Shown here one piece after another: positions 1-11,330 of a stretch of DNA of 64,000 bases. The stretch covers positions 4,154,001 to 4,218,000 of the forward strand of contig NZ_JACCAS010000001.1 of assembly GCF_013409255.1 (NCBI RefSeq). Reading direction: 5' to 3'. The first letter of the stretch is position 1, and each line of letters begins with the position of its first letter. The translations under genes were made by a program, and so were the position numbers. The stretch is from Paraburkholderia bryophila. Its GTDB lineage: Bacteria > Pseudomonadota > Gammaproteobacteria > Burkholderiales > Burkholderiaceae. The notes beneath the pieces were generated by a model. The model saw nothing but the letters and a program-made list of their open reading frames with translations. It did not search any database and had not been told where the DNA came from.

Positions 1-108
1 TACAGCGTCGGTCAAACCTTCGGCGCCGACGAGCACGACCGGTTTGAGCGCATGTGCCTGGGAGCGCAACTCGGCGCGTTGGTCGGTAGAGACTTTGAGG
101 GCGGACAT
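1..108 (-). CDS. yhbY: YhbY-family RNA-binding protein (5' part only)
   Basis: Only the first 36 codons lie in the window; the rest runs off the left edge. The start is the ATG whose complement is 106-108, and the reading [15 protein letters not shown]...[16 protein letters not shown] fits the beginning of the CRS1-YhbY (CRM) domain, including the GxxGLT turn typical of this fold. Family members bind the ribosomal large-subunit precursor. The gene diverges from rlmE, the usual arrangement in Burkholderiaceae, which supports the call even though little of the protein is visible. Confidence 0.75.
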   Translation of the reverse strand, partial: MSALKVSTDQRAELRSQAHALKPVVLVGAEGLTDAV

Positions 109-309
109 GGAAAGTGGGAGACTCGACTAAAATGGCGGCACCTGCGTTTCCGATCCAGTCATTCGATTGGCTCGATCGGGGCGGTTCGGCAGGGCGGCGC
201 GTCAGAACATCAGAATCGCGGATGGCAGCCAGTTTTGGCGGTGTCCGCGCGAATTAACCGCGTATTATCCGCTAAAGCGCGACATGACGCAGCAAGAGTT
301 CAACGTTTA

Positions 310-972
310 ATGGCAAAAAACAAGTTCAATACCGCGTGGCTGCACGACCACATCAACGATCCGTACGTGAAAATGGCGCAGCGGGAGGGCTATCGCGCCC
401 GCGCAGCCTATAAGCTCAAGGAAATCGACGAACAGGACAAGCTGATCCGGCCGGGGCAGGTGATCGTCGATCTGGGCTCGGTGCCGGGTAGCTGGAGCCA
501 GTACGCGCGCAACAAGCTGGCGAAGGGCTCGCAGCGCGACGCCGAGCGCCAGGGTGGCATCGACGGGACCATCATCGCGCTGGATATGCTGCCCATGGAG
601 CCGATCTCCGACGTCCACTTCATTCTGGGCGACTTCCGGGAAGACTCGGTGGTGGCTCAGCTGGAAGAATTGGTCGGCGAGCGTCAGGTTGACCTTGTAA
701 TTTCGGATATGGCGCCCAACCTGTCGGGAGTGGCGGTAGCGGATGCCGCGCGAATCGAGCATTTGTGCGATCTTGCGATGGAATTTTCGCAAAATCATCT
801 GAAGCCGGATGGTGCCCTTTTAGTCAAATGTTTTCACGGCAGCGGCTACAGCCAAATTGTCGAAAAGTTCAAGCAGCAGTTCAAGGTGGTGGCGGCCCGC
901 AAGCCGAAAGCGTCGCGGGACAAATCGTCAGAAACGTTTATTTTGGGTAAGCATCTCAAGCGGCCCGCATAG
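310..972 (+). CDS. rlmE: 23S rRNA (uridine-2'-O-)-methyltransferase RlmE (FtsJ/RrmJ)
   Basis: 220 residues. RlmE transfers a methyl group from SAM to the 2'-O of U2552 in the 23S rRNA A-loop, a late step of 50S assembly. The K-D-K-E catalytic tetrad of the family is readable: Lys35 in AAYKLKEID, Asp in [10 protein letters not shown], Lys in [10 protein letters not shown] and Glu in SSETFILG; the SAM loop is [10 protein letters not shown]. The frame stays open upstream to position 52, but the ATG at 310 gives the normal family length and the conserved N-terminus, so the extension is discarded. It lies directly upstream of ftsH, as in many proteobacteria. Confidence 0.95.
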   Translation: MAKNKFNTAWLHDHINDPYVKMAQREGYRARAAYKLKEIDEQDKLIRPGQVIVDLGSVPGSWSQYARNKLAKGSQRDAERQGGIDGTIIALDMLPMEPISDVHFILGDFREDSVVAQLEELVGERQVDLVISDMAPNLSGVAVADAARIEHLCDLAMEFSQNHLKPDGALLVKCFHGSGYSQIVEKFKQQFKVVAARKPKASRDKSSETFILGKHLKRPA

Positions 973-1160
973 GGACGCTGCAGGACGGATCCGCATCTGC
1001 CGATAATGGCTCATGGCGTCGGAAATCGGCGCTGTAAATGCCCGCTACGCTATTTCTGTGGTAGCGAAACCTTATGGCAGGGGTCTGCGGACTGGATTAG
1101 AATGCTTTCGTGGTGCCGCAAGGCAAATGTAGGCGCCCGTCTAAGTGAAGGAGTGGTGCT

Positions 1161-3056
<1,896 letters not shown>

Positions 3057-3077
3057 TGAGCCAAGAGTAGAAAGTGC

Positions 3078-3109
3078 GGGCCGGTGTGTTTTCACACCGG
3101 CCCGTTTTG
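3078..3109 (+). terminator. Rho-independent terminator after ftsH
   Basis: An 11-bp perfect stem (GGGCCGGTGTG paired with CACACCGGCCC) closes a TTTT loop and is followed by GTTTTGC, 22 bp after the ftsH stop codon. It probably limits read-through into folP. Confidence 0.8.
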
Positions 3110-3128
3110 CATTTATCTCGTTTTTTTA

Positions 3129-4043
3129 ATGCATCGCTACGTGTCGAAAGTCGATTTTTCTCCCGCTCCGTTGCCCGAGCCGCTGCAATGCGGACGCTTC
3201 AAGCTGACCTTTGAACGCCCGTTGGTCATGGGCATTCTGAACATCACACCGGACTCGTTTTCCGACGGCGGTCAATACGCCATGCGCGGCGATGCGCTGC
3301 GCCAGGCCGAGCGTATGCTGCTCGACGGCGCGGATATCATCGATATTGGCGGCGAGTCCACCCGGCCTGGTGCGCCACCAGTGCCGCTCGATGAAGAGCT
3401 TGAACGGGTGATTCCGCTCGTCGAGCAACTTCGCGCGGCGAACGTGCCGTTGTCGATCGATACCTACAAGCCCGAAGTGATGCGCCATGCGTTGAGCGCA
3501 GGCGCCGATCTGATCAACGACATTTGGGGCTTCCGCATGTCCGGTGCCATCGACGCGGTACGCGGCAGTAACTGTGGTCTATGTGTAATGCATATGCTCG
3601 GCGAGCCGCAAACCATGCAGCTCGGCGAGCCTGTCTATGATGATGTCGTCGGCGAAGTCCGGCAGTTTCTCGAGGAACGTGTGGCCGCGTTAACGCAAGC
3701 AGGTGTTGCGCGCGCTCGTATCAGCGTGGATCCGGGCTTCGGCTTCGGCAAGGCGGTCATCGAACACAACTACACTTTGCTCGCGCACCTGCGGGACACG
3801 GCGCCGCGGGCCAATCCGCCGTATCCGATTCTCGCGGGTATGTCGCGTAAGTCGATGGTCGGCGCGGTAATTGGGCGTCCGGCGCCGGAGCGCGTCGCCG
3901 GCAGCGTCGCCGCGGCGGTGTGCGCCGCCGAGCGGGGCGCCGCGATTCTGCGTGTGCATGACGTCGCGCAAACAGTGGATGCATTGAAAGTGTGGGCAGC
4001 CATGCGCGATGCGGCGATGAGCCGCCCGCAGGCTAGAACCTGA
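3129..4043 (+). CDS. folP: Dihydropteroate synthase FolP
   Basis: 304 residues. Condenses 6-hydroxymethyl-dihydropterin diphosphate with p-aminobenzoate to give dihydropteroate in folate synthesis; it is the sulfonamide target. Seen: MGILNITPDSFSDGG loop 1, DIGGESTRPGA loop 2, SIDTYKPEV, LINDIWGF, DPGFGFGK and AGMSRKSM, covering the whole TIM-barrel signature. The frame opens at 3084, but that start lies inside the ftsH terminator; the ATG at 3129 is used. It is followed 24 bp later by glmM, the standard folP-glmM pair. Confidence 0.95.
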   Translation: MHRYVSKVDFSPAPLPEPLQCGRFKLTFERPLVMGILNITPDSFSDGGQYAMRGDALRQAERMLLDGADIIDIGGESTRPGAPPVPLDEELERVIPLVEQLRAANVPLSIDTYKPEVMRHALSAGADLINDIWGFRMSGAIDAVRGSNCGLCVMHMLGEPQTMQLGEPVYDDVVGEVRQFLEERVAALTQAGVARARISVDPGFGFGKAVIEHNYTLLAHLRDTAPRANPPYPILAGMSRKSMVGAVIGRPAPERVAGSVAAAVCAAERGAAILRVHDVAQTVDALKVWAAMRDAAMSRPQART

Positions 4044-4067
4044 AAAAGCGAAGGAGGAAGATAAAAC

Positions 4068-5426
4068 ATGGCACGTCGTTATTTCGGAACGGATGGGATT
4101 CGAGGCAAGGTCGGCGAAGGCCCGATTACGCCGGAGTTTGTGTTGCGACTCGGCTACGCGGCCGGCAAAGTGCTCGCGGGCGCGGACCGCTGGGCTAAAA
4201 GCGGCGCCCGGCCGACCGTGCTGATCGGCAAAGACACGCGGGTGTCGGGCTATATGCTCGAAGCCGCGCTGGAAGCCGGTTTCTCGGCGGCAGGCGTCGA
4301 CGTGATGCTGGCCGGCCCGATGCCGACTCCCGGTGTCGCCTACCTGACGCGTGCGTTGCGGCTCGCCGCGGGCGTCGTGATCAGCGCGTCGCACAATCCG
4401 TACTACGACAACGGCATCAAATTCTTCTCCGCCGACGGCAACAAGCTGCCCGACGAAGTGGAATTGCAGATCGAAGAGCAGCTCGATTTGCCGCTCTCCT
4501 GCGCGGCTTCCGAGCAGCTCGGCAAGGCGCGACGTCTCGACGACGCCGCCGGCCGCTACATCGAGTTCTGCAAGAGCACGTTCCCCGCCGCGTTCGACCT
4601 GCGCGGACTGAAGCTGGTGGTGGATTGTGCGCATGGTGCCGCCTACGACATCGCGCCGCACGTGTTCCACGAACTCGGCGCGGACGTGATCCCGATCGGC
4701 GTCGCGCCGAACGGCTTCAACATCAACGACGGCGTCGGCGCGACCGCGCCGGACGCGCTGGTGCGCGCGGTGCGCGCGAACCACGCCGACCTCGGCATCG
4801 CGCTCGACGGCGACGCCGATCGCCTGCAGATCGTCGACGCTGCCGGCCGCCTGTATAACGGCGACGAATTGCTGTACGTGCTGGTCAAGGATCGCGTTGC
4901 GACCGAAGGCAAGGTGGAAGGTGCGGTCGGCACCTTGATGACCAACATGGCGGTCGAAGTCGCGCTGCAACGAGATGGCGTGAAGTTCGTCCGCGCGGCG
5001 GTGGGCGACCGCTACGTGCTTGAGCAGTTGCGCGAGCACGGCTGGCAGCTCGGAGCGGAAGGCTCCGGCCACATTCTCTCCCTTGACCGCCATTCGACCG
5101 GCGACGGCATTGTCTCCGCGTTGCTCGTGCTGGCCGCCATGAAGCGCAGCGAGCAGACGCTCGCCGATCTGCTCGACGGCGTCACGCTGTTCCCGCAAAA
5201 GCTGATCAACGTGCGAATGAAGCCCGACGCGGACTGGAAGGGCAGCGACGCAATCCGTCGCGCGATCGGTCATGCCGAAGAGGCGCTGAACGGCCGCGGC
5301 CGCGTGCTGATTCGCGCTTCCGGCACGGAGCCGGTGCTGCGCGTGATGGTGGAAGCCGAACATGCCGACGACGCGATCCGTCACGCGGAAGCGATTGCCG
5401 GCGCGGTCAAGCAGGCAACGGCCTAA
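4068..5426 (+). CDS. glmM: Phosphoglucosamine mutase GlmM
   Basis: 452 residues, normal length. Interconverts glucosamine-6-phosphate and glucosamine-1-phosphate for UDP-GlcNAc, peptidoglycan and LPS synthesis. The phospho-accepting Ser108 sits in [12 protein letters not shown], the metal loop is LDGDADRLQ, the sugar-binding loop is EGSGH and the phosphate-binding loop is [20 protein letters not shown] lies 8-15 nt upstream of the ATG. Likely co-transcribed with folP (24-bp gap). Confidence 0.97.
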   Translation: MARRYFGTDGIRGKVGEGPITPEFVLRLGYAAGKVLAGADRWAKSGARPTVLIGKDTRVSGYMLEAALEAGFSAAGVDVMLAGPMPTPGVAYLTRALRLAAGVVISASHNPYYDNGIKFFSADGNKLPDEVELQIEEQLDLPLSCAASEQLGKARRLDDAAGRYIEFCKSTFPAAFDLRGLKLVVDCAHGAAYDIAPHVFHELGADVIPIGVAPNGFNINDGVGATAPDALVRAVRANHADLGIALDGDADRLQIVDAAGRLYNGDELLYVLVKDRVATEGKVEGAVGTLMTNMAVEVALQRDGVKFVRAAVGDRYVLEQLREHGWQLGAEGSGHILSLDRHSTGDGIVSALLVLAAMKRSEQTLADLLDGVTLFPQKLINVRMKPDADWKGSDAIRRAIGHAEEALNGRGRVLIRASGTEPVLRVMVEAEHADDAIRHAEAIAGAVKQATA

Positions 5427-5447
5427 ATCTCGGGTGTGTCGAACAGT

Positions 5448-5475
5448 GGCGGGGCGATCGTGAGGTCGCTCCGCC
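5448..5475 (+). terminator. Hairpin after glmM, possible terminator
   Basis: GGCGGGGCGA pairs with TCGCTCCGCC (one G-U wobble) over an 8-nt loop, 21 bp after the glmM stop. No clear U-run follows, so factor-independent termination is uncertain; it may simply separate glmM from the phosphate operon. Confidence 0.4.
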
Positions 5476-5658
5476 GCTGACCGTTTACGACCAGGCAATC
5501 CAGCAGACCCTCTGCATCAGAAAGCCAAAATCAAAAACTCAAAACCCGCACGCAAACGTTCGCGCCCCATCTTTTTCGCCTAATCTTCAGAGCGGCGTCG
5601 GCAATTCCGCCAAATCGGCATTTTGTCCGTCAAAACGCCTTTCACCAGCGTAATCCTA

Positions 5659-5697
5659 CTGTCACATCTGTTTCACGATAAGTCACGTTACTGTCAC
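5659..5697 (+). promoter_or_regulatory. Tandem Pho box upstream of pstS
   Basis: Four 7-bp half-sites in register: CTGTCAC at 5659-5665, GTTTCAC at 5670-5676, AAGTCAC at 5680-5686 and CTGTCAC at 5691-5697, spaced 11, 10 and 11 bp. The first and last match the PhoB consensus CTGTCA(T/C). The array ends 66 bp before the pstS ATG, the expected position for PhoB replacing the -35 element. Confidence 0.9.
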
Positions 5698-5763
5698 AAA
5701 GAGACCCTAAGCTTCGCGGTGTTCGTGTTATTCGCTCACACCGCTCACACCTTGGAGAGTCTC

Positions 5764-6795
5764 ATGAAATTGATGCACACCGTGTTCGCTGGCGTCGCTG
5801 GCGCGCTTTTCGCGATCGCAGCGCAAGCCGCAGACATCACCGGCGCGGGCAGCACCTTCGCAGCACCGATTTACACGAAGTGGGCTGACGCCTATCAGAA
5901 AACTGGCGGCGGCAAGGTCAACTACCAGGGCATCGGTTCGTCGGGCGGTATCAAGCAGATCGAAGCGAAGACGGTCGATTTCGCCGGCTCGGACGCTCCG
6001 CTGAAGGACGACGAACTCGCGAAGGCAGGCCTGTTCCAGTTCCCGACGGTGGTTGGCGGCGTGGTGCCGGCGATCAACGTGCCGGGCGTGAAGGCCGGTG
6101 AATTGACGCTGTCGGGCGAAGTGCTCGGCGACATCTACCTGGGCAAGATCAAGAAGTGGAATGACCCGGCGATCGCCGCGTTGAACCCGAAGATCAAGCT
6201 GCCGGATACGGACATCGCCGTGGTTCGCCGCGCCGACGGTTCGGGCACCACGTTCATCTGGACGAACTACCTGTCGAAGGTCAACGCGGACTGGAAGTCG
6301 AAGGTCGGTGAAGGCGCAACGGTCAGCTGGCCGACGGGTACGGGCGGCAAGGGCAACGACGGCGTCGCAGCTTTCGTGCAACGTCTGCCGGGCGCAATCG
6401 GCTATGTGGAATGGGCGTACGCCAAGCAGAACCACATGACGTACGTGGCGATGAAGAATTCGACGGGCGCAGTGGTCGAGCCGAAGACGGAAACGTTCAA
6501 GGCAGCGGCAGCCGGTGCTGACTGGTCGAAGTCGTTCTACCAGATCCTGACGAACGAGCCGGGCAAGGACGCATGGCCGATCGTCGGCGCAACGTTCGTG
6601 CTGCTGCACACGGCGCAGGAAAAGCCGGCGCAAGGTACGGAAACGCTGAAGTTCTTCGACTGGGCGTTCAAGAACGGCACCCAGGCTGCAAACGATCTGG
6701 ACTACATCTCGCTGCCGGATTCGGTGACGGCTGAAATCCGTTCGCAATGGAAGTCGAAGGTGAAAGACGCTTCGGGCAAGGCAATCGCCGAGTAA
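5764..6795 (+). CDS. pstS: Periplasmic phosphate-binding protein PstS
   Basis: 343 residues. Captures inorganic phosphate for the PstCAB importer. Residues 1-22 or 1-23 are a signal peptide ending AIAAQA/A; the mature start [35 protein letters not shown] and [12 protein letters not shown] are the PstS phosphate-contact segments. The open frame reaches back to 5623, but the ATG at 5764 with GGAGAG upstream gives the correct signal peptide. First gene of the pst-pho operon, under a tandem Pho box and followed by two strong hairpins before pstC. Confidence 0.97.
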   Translation: MKLMHTVFAGVAGALFAIAAQAADITGAGSTFAAPIYTKWADAYQKTGGGKVNYQGIGSSGGIKQIEAKTVDFAGSDAPLKDDELAKAGLFQFPTVVGGVVPAINVPGVKAGELTLSGEVLGDIYLGKIKKWNDPAIAALNPKIKLPDTDIAVVRRADGSGTTFIWTNYLSKVNADWKSKVGEGATVSWPTGTGGKGNDGVAAFVQRLPGAIGYVEWAYAKQNHMTYVAMKNSTGAVVEPKTETFKAAAAGADWSKSFYQILTNEPGKDAWPIVGATFVLLHTAQEKPAQGTETLKFFDWAFKNGTQAANDLDYISLPDSVTAEIRSQWKSKVKDASGKAIAE

Positions 6796-6810
6796 GCGAC
6801 AGTAAGCGAC

Positions 6811-6867
6811 GCGAGAGGCACGAGCCTCTCGCCGCACATTGGCCGTCCCCGGTTGAGGACGGCCAAT
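6811..6867 (+). promoter_or_regulatory. Double hairpin between pstS and pstC
   Basis: Two perfect inverted repeats: GCGAGAGGC/GCCTCTCGC at 6811-6832 (ACGA loop) and ATTGGCCGTCC/GGACGGCCAAT at 6838-6867. Neither has a U-tract, so they look like mRNA-stabilising or partially attenuating structures that would keep pstS message above pstCAB. Just upstream the decamer AGTAAGCGAC, containing the pstS stop, is duplicated (6791-6810). Confidence 0.7.
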
Positions 6868-6947
6868 GGCATTGACCCCGCATAACCGGCATTACCGCCG
6901 CACGACAAGTGTCGAGCGGCAACTGGAAACAGGTCCATCAGGCTCTC

Positions 6948-7949
6948 ATGTCCGATATCCAATTAGCGTCTGGCGCCTCGCGCTCGACCCCGCCCGGCAG
7001 CGCCTCGCAGCAGAAAGCGCCCAGCCGTGCCGGCGACGTGATCTTCGGCGGCCTCGCGCGCCTCGCCGCCATCATCACGCTATTGCTGCTCGGCGGCATC
7101 ATCGTCTCGCTGATCGTCGCGTCCATGCCGTCGATCAAGCAATTCGGTCTCAGCTTCCTGTGGACCGCGGACTGGGATCCACCCAGCAAGCAGTTCGGCG
7201 CACTGGTGCCGATCTACGGCACGATTGCCACGTCCCTCATTGCTCTCATCATCGCGGTGCCCGTCAGCTTCGGCATCGCGCTCTTTCTGACCGAACTCGC
7301 GCCGGCCTGGCTGCGTCGTCCGCTCGGTATCGCGATCGAACTGCTCGCCGCGATTCCGTCGATCGTGTACGGCATGTGGGGTCTGCTGGTGTTCGCGCCG
7401 ATCTTCGCGGAGTGGTTCGAAAAGCCGCTCGGCACCGTGCTCGGCGGCATTCCGTTCGTGGGCGCGCTGTTTCAGGGCGCACCGATCGGGATCGGCATTC
7501 TGTGCGCGGGCGTGATTCTCGCAATCATGATCATTCCGTACATCGCGTCGGTCATGCGCGACGTGTTCGAAGTCACGCCGGTGCTGCTGAAGGAATCGGC
7601 GTACGGCATCGGCTGCACGACGTGGGAAGTGATGTGGAAGATCGTGCTGCCCTTCACCAAGAGCGGCGTGATCGGCGGCGTGATGCTCGGCCTCGGCCGT
7701 GCGCTCGGCGAGACGATGGCGGTCACGTTCGTGATCGGCAATACCAATCTACTCGATAACGTCTCGCTGTTTTCGCCGGGTAACAGCATCACGTCGGCGC
7801 TCGCCAACGAATTCGCGGAAGCGGATCCGGGCCTGCATACGTCGGCGCTGATGGAGCTCGGCCTGATTCTGTTCGTGATTACTTTCATCGTGCTGGCCAT
7901 CTCCAAGTTCATGCTGCTTCGCCTCGAAAAAGGGGAGGGCGCGAAATGA
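6948..7949 (+). CDS. pstC: Phosphate ABC transporter permease PstC
   Basis: 333 residues from the ATG at 6948; a GTG at 6909 would add 13 residues and cannot be excluded because neither start has a strong ribosome-binding site. Polytopic inner-membrane subunit with an N-terminal TM segment (about residues 42-62) and the BPD_transp_1 fold; the EAA-type loop reads [20 protein letters not shown]. Forms the phosphate channel with PstA. Its stop overlaps the pstA start by 4 bp, so the two are translationally coupled. Confidence 0.95.
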   Translation: MSDIQLASGASRSTPPGSASQQKAPSRAGDVIFGGLARLAAIITLLLLGGIIVSLIVASMPSIKQFGLSFLWTADWDPPSKQFGALVPIYGTIATSLIALIIAVPVSFGIALFLTELAPAWLRRPLGIAIELLAAIPSIVYGMWGLLVFAPIFAEWFEKPLGTVLGGIPFVGALFQGAPIGIGILCAGVILAIMIIPYIASVMRDVFEVTPVLLKESAYGIGCTTWEVMWKIVLPFTKSGVIGGVMLGLGRALGETMAVTFVIGNTNLLDNVSLFSPGNSITSALANEFAEADPGLHTSALMELGLILFVITFIVLAISKFMLLRLEKGEGAK

Positions 7950-8842
7950 GCCAGCCCACTCTGAATATGCCGGGTTCGCACGACGCCGTCGCGCTCGAAG
8001 CCATGCGCGTGCGTCTGCAAGGACGCCGCCGCTTCAAGAACGCCGTTGCGCTGACCATGTCGCTCGCCGCGATGGCGTTCGGCCTGCTGTGGCTCGTGTG
8101 GATTCTCTATACGACCTTGCATCTCGGGATCGGCGGTTTGTCGGTCGAGCTGTTCACGCAGTCGACGCCGCCGCCGAACACCGATGGCGGCGGTCTCGCC
8201 AACGCGATCGTCGGCAGCTTGATGCTGGTCGGGCTTGCCACGTTCGTCGGCACGCCGATCGGGATTCTCGCCGGCGTCTATCTCGCCGAATACGGCCAGA
8301 AAGGCTGGTTCGCCAGCCTCACGCGCTTCATCAACGACATTCTGTTGTCGGCGCCGTCGATCGTGGTCGGCCTGTTCGTCTACGCGTTGGTGGTGGCGAA
8401 GATGGGTCACTTCAGCGGCTGGGCCGGCGTGTTCGCGCTCGCGCTGCTGCAGATTCCGATCGTGATCCGCACCACCGAAAACATGCTGAAGCTGGTGCCG
8501 AACGCGCTGCGTGAAGCCGCCTTCGCGCTCGGCACGCCGAAGTGGAAGATGGTGCTGTCGATCACGCTGAAGGCTTCCATTGCAGGTATCGTCACCGGCG
8601 TGCTGCTCGGCGTCGCACGGATTGCCGGCGAAACCGCGCCGCTGTTGTTCACGGCGCTGTCCAATCAGTTCTTCTCATGGGACATGGGCCAACCGGTCGC
8701 GAACCTGCCGGTCACGATCTACAAGTTTGCGATGAGCCCGTTCGCGCAGTGGCAATCACTCGCGTGGGCCGGCGTCTTCCTGATCACGCTCGCGGTGCTG
8801 GGATTGAATGTCCTCGCGCGCACGATCTTCACGAATAAGTAA
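7946..8842 (+). CDS. pstA: Phosphate ABC transporter permease PstA
   Basis: 298 residues. Second permease of the Pst importer, six predicted TM helices after an N-terminal cytoplasmic stretch; EAA-type loop [20 protein letters not shown] and the PstA signature [18 protein letters not shown] are present. Starts within ATGA shared with pstC. Residues Arg and Glu implicated in E. coli PstA phosphate transport were not mapped here. Confidence 0.95.
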   Translation: MSQPTLNMPGSHDAVALEAMRVRLQGRRRFKNAVALTMSLAAMAFGLLWLVWILYTTLHLGIGGLSVELFTQSTPPPNTDGGGLANAIVGSLMLVGLATFVGTPIGILAGVYLAEYGQKGWFASLTRFINDILLSAPSIVVGLFVYALVVAKMGHFSGWAGVFALALLQIPIVIRTTENMLKLVPNALREAAFALGTPKWKMVLSITLKASIAGIVTGVLLGVARIAGETAPLLFTALSNQFFSWDMGQPVANLPVTIYKFAMSPFAQWQSLAWAGVFLITLAVLGLNVLARTIFTNK

Positions 8843-8859
8843 GGGCGGAGTGTAATCCG

Positions 8860-9708
8860 ATGAATATGGCAGAAACTCAACTCAATCCGACCGTGCGTCC
8901 GACTGCGCCCGCCGGTTTCGATCCCGCCCAAAGCGGCCAGACGCAAGCGTCGAATCGCCCGAAGATCGAGATCAACGATCTGAACTTCTTCTACGGCAAG
9001 TATCACGCGTTGAAGAACATCAACCTGGCGATTCCCGAAGGCAAGGTGACCGCGTTCATCGGCCCGTCGGGTTGCGGCAAATCGACCTTGCTGCGCACGC
9101 TGAACAAGATGTACGCGCTGTATCCGGAGCAACGCGCCGAAGGCGAGATCCTGATGGACGGCGAAAACCTGCTGACCTCCAAGCGCGACATTTCGCTGCT
9201 GCGCGCGCGGATCGGCATGGTGTTCCAGAAGCCGACGCCGTTCCCGATGTCGATCTACGACAACATCGCGTTCGGTGTGAAGATGTTCGAAACGCTGCCG
9301 CGCTCGGAAATGGACGACCGCGTCGAATGGGCGCTGACTAAAGCGGCGCTGTGGAACGAGGTGAAGGACAAGCTCGGCCAGAGCGGCTACGGCCTGTCGG
9401 GCGGTCAACAGCAGCGTCTGTGTATCGCACGCGGCATCGCGATTCGCCCTGAAGTGCTGCTGCTCGACGAACCGTGCTCCGCGCTCGACCCGATCTCGAC
9501 CGGCCGTATCGAAGAACTGATCGCCGAATTGAAAAGCGATTACACGGTGGTGATTGTCACGCATAACATGCAACAGGCCGCTCGCTGTTCGGACTACACT
9601 GCCTACATGTACCTCGGTGAACTGATCGAATTCGGCGACACCGAAAAGATCTTCATCAAGCCGGTCCGCAAGGAAACCGAGGACTACATCACTGGCCGCT
9701 TCGGCTAA
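8860..9708 (+). CDS. pstB: Phosphate ABC transporter ATPase PstB
   Basis: 282 residues. Walker A GPSGCGKS at 68-75, Q-loop [13 protein letters not shown] signature LSGGQQQRL, Walker [15 protein letters not shown] and H-loop VTHNMQQA are all intact, and the [14 protein letters not shown] segment is typical of PstB. The first 34 residues, Pro/Ala/Thr-rich, precede the conserved core and are common in Burkholderia PstB. 17 bp after pstA. Confidence 0.97.
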   Translation: MNMAETQLNPTVRPTAPAGFDPAQSGQTQASNRPKIEINDLNFFYGKYHALKNINLAIPEGKVTAFIGPSGCGKSTLLRTLNKMYALYPEQRAEGEILMDGENLLTSKRDISLLRARIGMVFQKPTPFPMSIYDNIAFGVKMFETLPRSEMDDRVEWALTKAALWNEVKDKLGQSGYGLSGGQQQRLCIARGIAIRPEVLLLDEPCSALDPISTGRIEELIAELKSDYTVVIVTHNMQQAARCSDYTAYMYLGELIEFGDTEKIFIKPVRKETEDYITGRFG

Positions 9709-9737
9709 GCCGCCAAGCCAAAACAACGGAGTACGAC

Positions 9738-10442
9738 ATGTCCGACAAACACCTGTCCAGCCAGTTCGACGCCGATCTGAACCTGGTTTCCTCGAAGGTG
9801 CTCGAAATGGGCGGCCTCGTCGAATCGCAGATCGTCCACGCCATGCAGGCGCTCAACGAATTCGACCTCGACATCTGCGAACAGGTGATCGCAGCCGAAG
9901 AGCGCCTGAACAAGATGGAAGTCGACATCGACGAAGAATGCAGCAACATCATCGCGCGCCGTCAACCGGCCGCGCGTGATCTGCGCCTGCTGATCGCGAT
10001 CTCGAAGACCATCACGAACCTCGAACGCGCCGGCGACGAAGCCGAAAAAATCGCCAAGCGCACCAAGCGTCTGATGGAAGACGGCGCGTCACGTACCATC
10101 AATATCGCCGAGATCAAGCTGTCGGGCGAAATGGCGGTGTCGATTCTGCGCCGCGCGCTAGACGCCTTTGCGCGTCTGGACACGGTGGCCGCCGCGCAGA
10201 TCGTGCGCGACGACAAAGCGATCGACGAAGAATTTCGCGCCTTCGTGCGCAAGCTGATTTCGTATATGACCGAAGATCCGCGTTCGATCTCGGTGGGCCT
10301 CGATTTTCTGTTCATCGCCAAGGCGATCGAACGGATCGGCGACCACGCGAAGAACATCGCGGAATTCATCATTTACATCGTGAAGGGCACTGACGTGCGG
10401 CACCAGCCGCGCGACACGCTCGAACGCGAAGCACTCAGCTAA
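9738..10442 (+). CDS. phoU: Phosphate-specific transport regulator PhoU
   Basis: 234 residues. Peripheral all-helical protein that links the Pst transporter with PhoR and keeps the Pho regulon off when phosphate is plentiful. Two PhoU three-helix bundles are visible with metal-site E/D motifs such as ERAGDEAEKIAKR (first repeat) and ERIGDHAKNIAEF (second repeat). GGAG lies 6 nt before the ATG. 29 bp after pstB. Confidence 0.97.
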   Translation: MSDKHLSSQFDADLNLVSSKVLEMGGLVESQIVHAMQALNEFDLDICEQVIAAEERLNKMEVDIDEECSNIIARRQPAARDLRLLIAISKTITNLERAGDEAEKIAKRTKRLMEDGASRTINIAEIKLSGEMAVSILRRALDAFARLDTVAAAQIVRDDKAIDEEFRAFVRKLISYMTEDPRSISVGLDFLFIAKAIERIGDHAKNIAEFIIYIVKGTDVRHQPRDTLEREALS

Positions 10443-10468
10443 TCCAGAGATAAGGACCAGAGGTGCCG

Positions 10469-11170
10469 ATGCCCAGCAGCATTCTCGTCATTGAAGATGA
10501 GCCCGCCATTTCCGAATTGATTTCGGTCAATCTTCAACACGCCGGACACTGCCCGATTCGCGCGTACAACGCGGAGCAGGCGCAGAACCTGATCAGCGAC
10601 GTGTTGCCCGATCTGGTCCTGCTCGACTGGATGTTGCCGGGCAAGTCCGGCATTGCATTCGCGCGCGACCTGCGCAACAACGAACGCACCAAGCACATTC
10701 CGATCATCATGCTGACCGCGCGTGGCGATGAGCAGGACAAGGTGCTGGGCCTCGAAATCGGCGCGGACGACTACGTCACCAAGCCGTTTTCGCCGAAGGA
10801 ACTGATGGCGCGTATCAAGGCGGTGTTGCGCCGCCGCGCGCCGCAGCTCACCGAAGATCTGGTCGCGATCAACGGTCTGAAGCTCGACCCGGCCACGCAC
10901 CGGGTGGCCGCGCATGCCGAAGGCAGCGAGATCAAGCTCGATCTCGGCCCGACGGAATTCCGCCTGCTGCACTTCTTCATGACGCACCCGGAGCGCGTGC
11001 ACAGCCGCACGCAACTGCTCGATCAGGTCTGGGGTGACCACGTGTTCGTTGAAGAGCGCACGGTCGACGTGCATATCAAGCGCCTGCGCGCAGCACTGAA
11101 GCCGGCCGGCTGCGATGCTATGATCGAGACGGTTCGCGGCAGCGGCTACCGGCTTGCGAAGAGCGCCTGA
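10469..11170 (+). CDS. phoB: Phosphate response regulator PhoB
   Basis: 233 residues from the ATG at 10469; a GTG at 10463 would add two residues. Receiver domain about 3-120 with acidic pocket EDE at 9-11, phospho-acceptor Asp53 in LLDWMLPG, the switch Thr in MLTARGD and Lys in VTKPFSPKEL; OmpR/PhoB winged helix about 135-230 ending RTVDVHIKRLRAAL and TVRGSGYRL. Binds the Pho boxes described here. Cotranscription with phoU is likely (26-bp gap); no Pho box of its own was seen. Confidence 0.97.
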   Translation: MPSSILVIEDEPAISELISVNLQHAGHCPIRAYNAEQAQNLISDVLPDLVLLDWMLPGKSGIAFARDLRNNERTKHIPIIMLTARGDEQDKVLGLEIGADDYVTKPFSPKELMARIKAVLRRRAPQLTEDLVAINGLKLDPATHRVAAHAEGSEIKLDLGPTEFRLLHFFMTHPERVHSRTQLLDQVWGDHVFVEERTVDVHIKRLRAALKPAGCDAMIETVRGSGYRLAKSA

Positions 11171-11330
11171 TGCTCCGCGGTGGCGAGGTTAGAACGCGTA
11201 CGTAGTCCGTTACCGTTCTGGCGCGCCACCGGCATCTGCAACGTCGGGTTCTTCATCTTCATCACGCTAGTCGCCGCGTTACTCTTTCTCTTATTCCGGC
11301 GCGTACGCTTTTCTCTTCGATCGCTAGAAC

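Noticed and set aside
10443..10468. Search for a Pho box directly before phoB
   Set aside because: The 26-bp gap has no CTGTCA-like repeat; phoB is more likely read from the pst operon.
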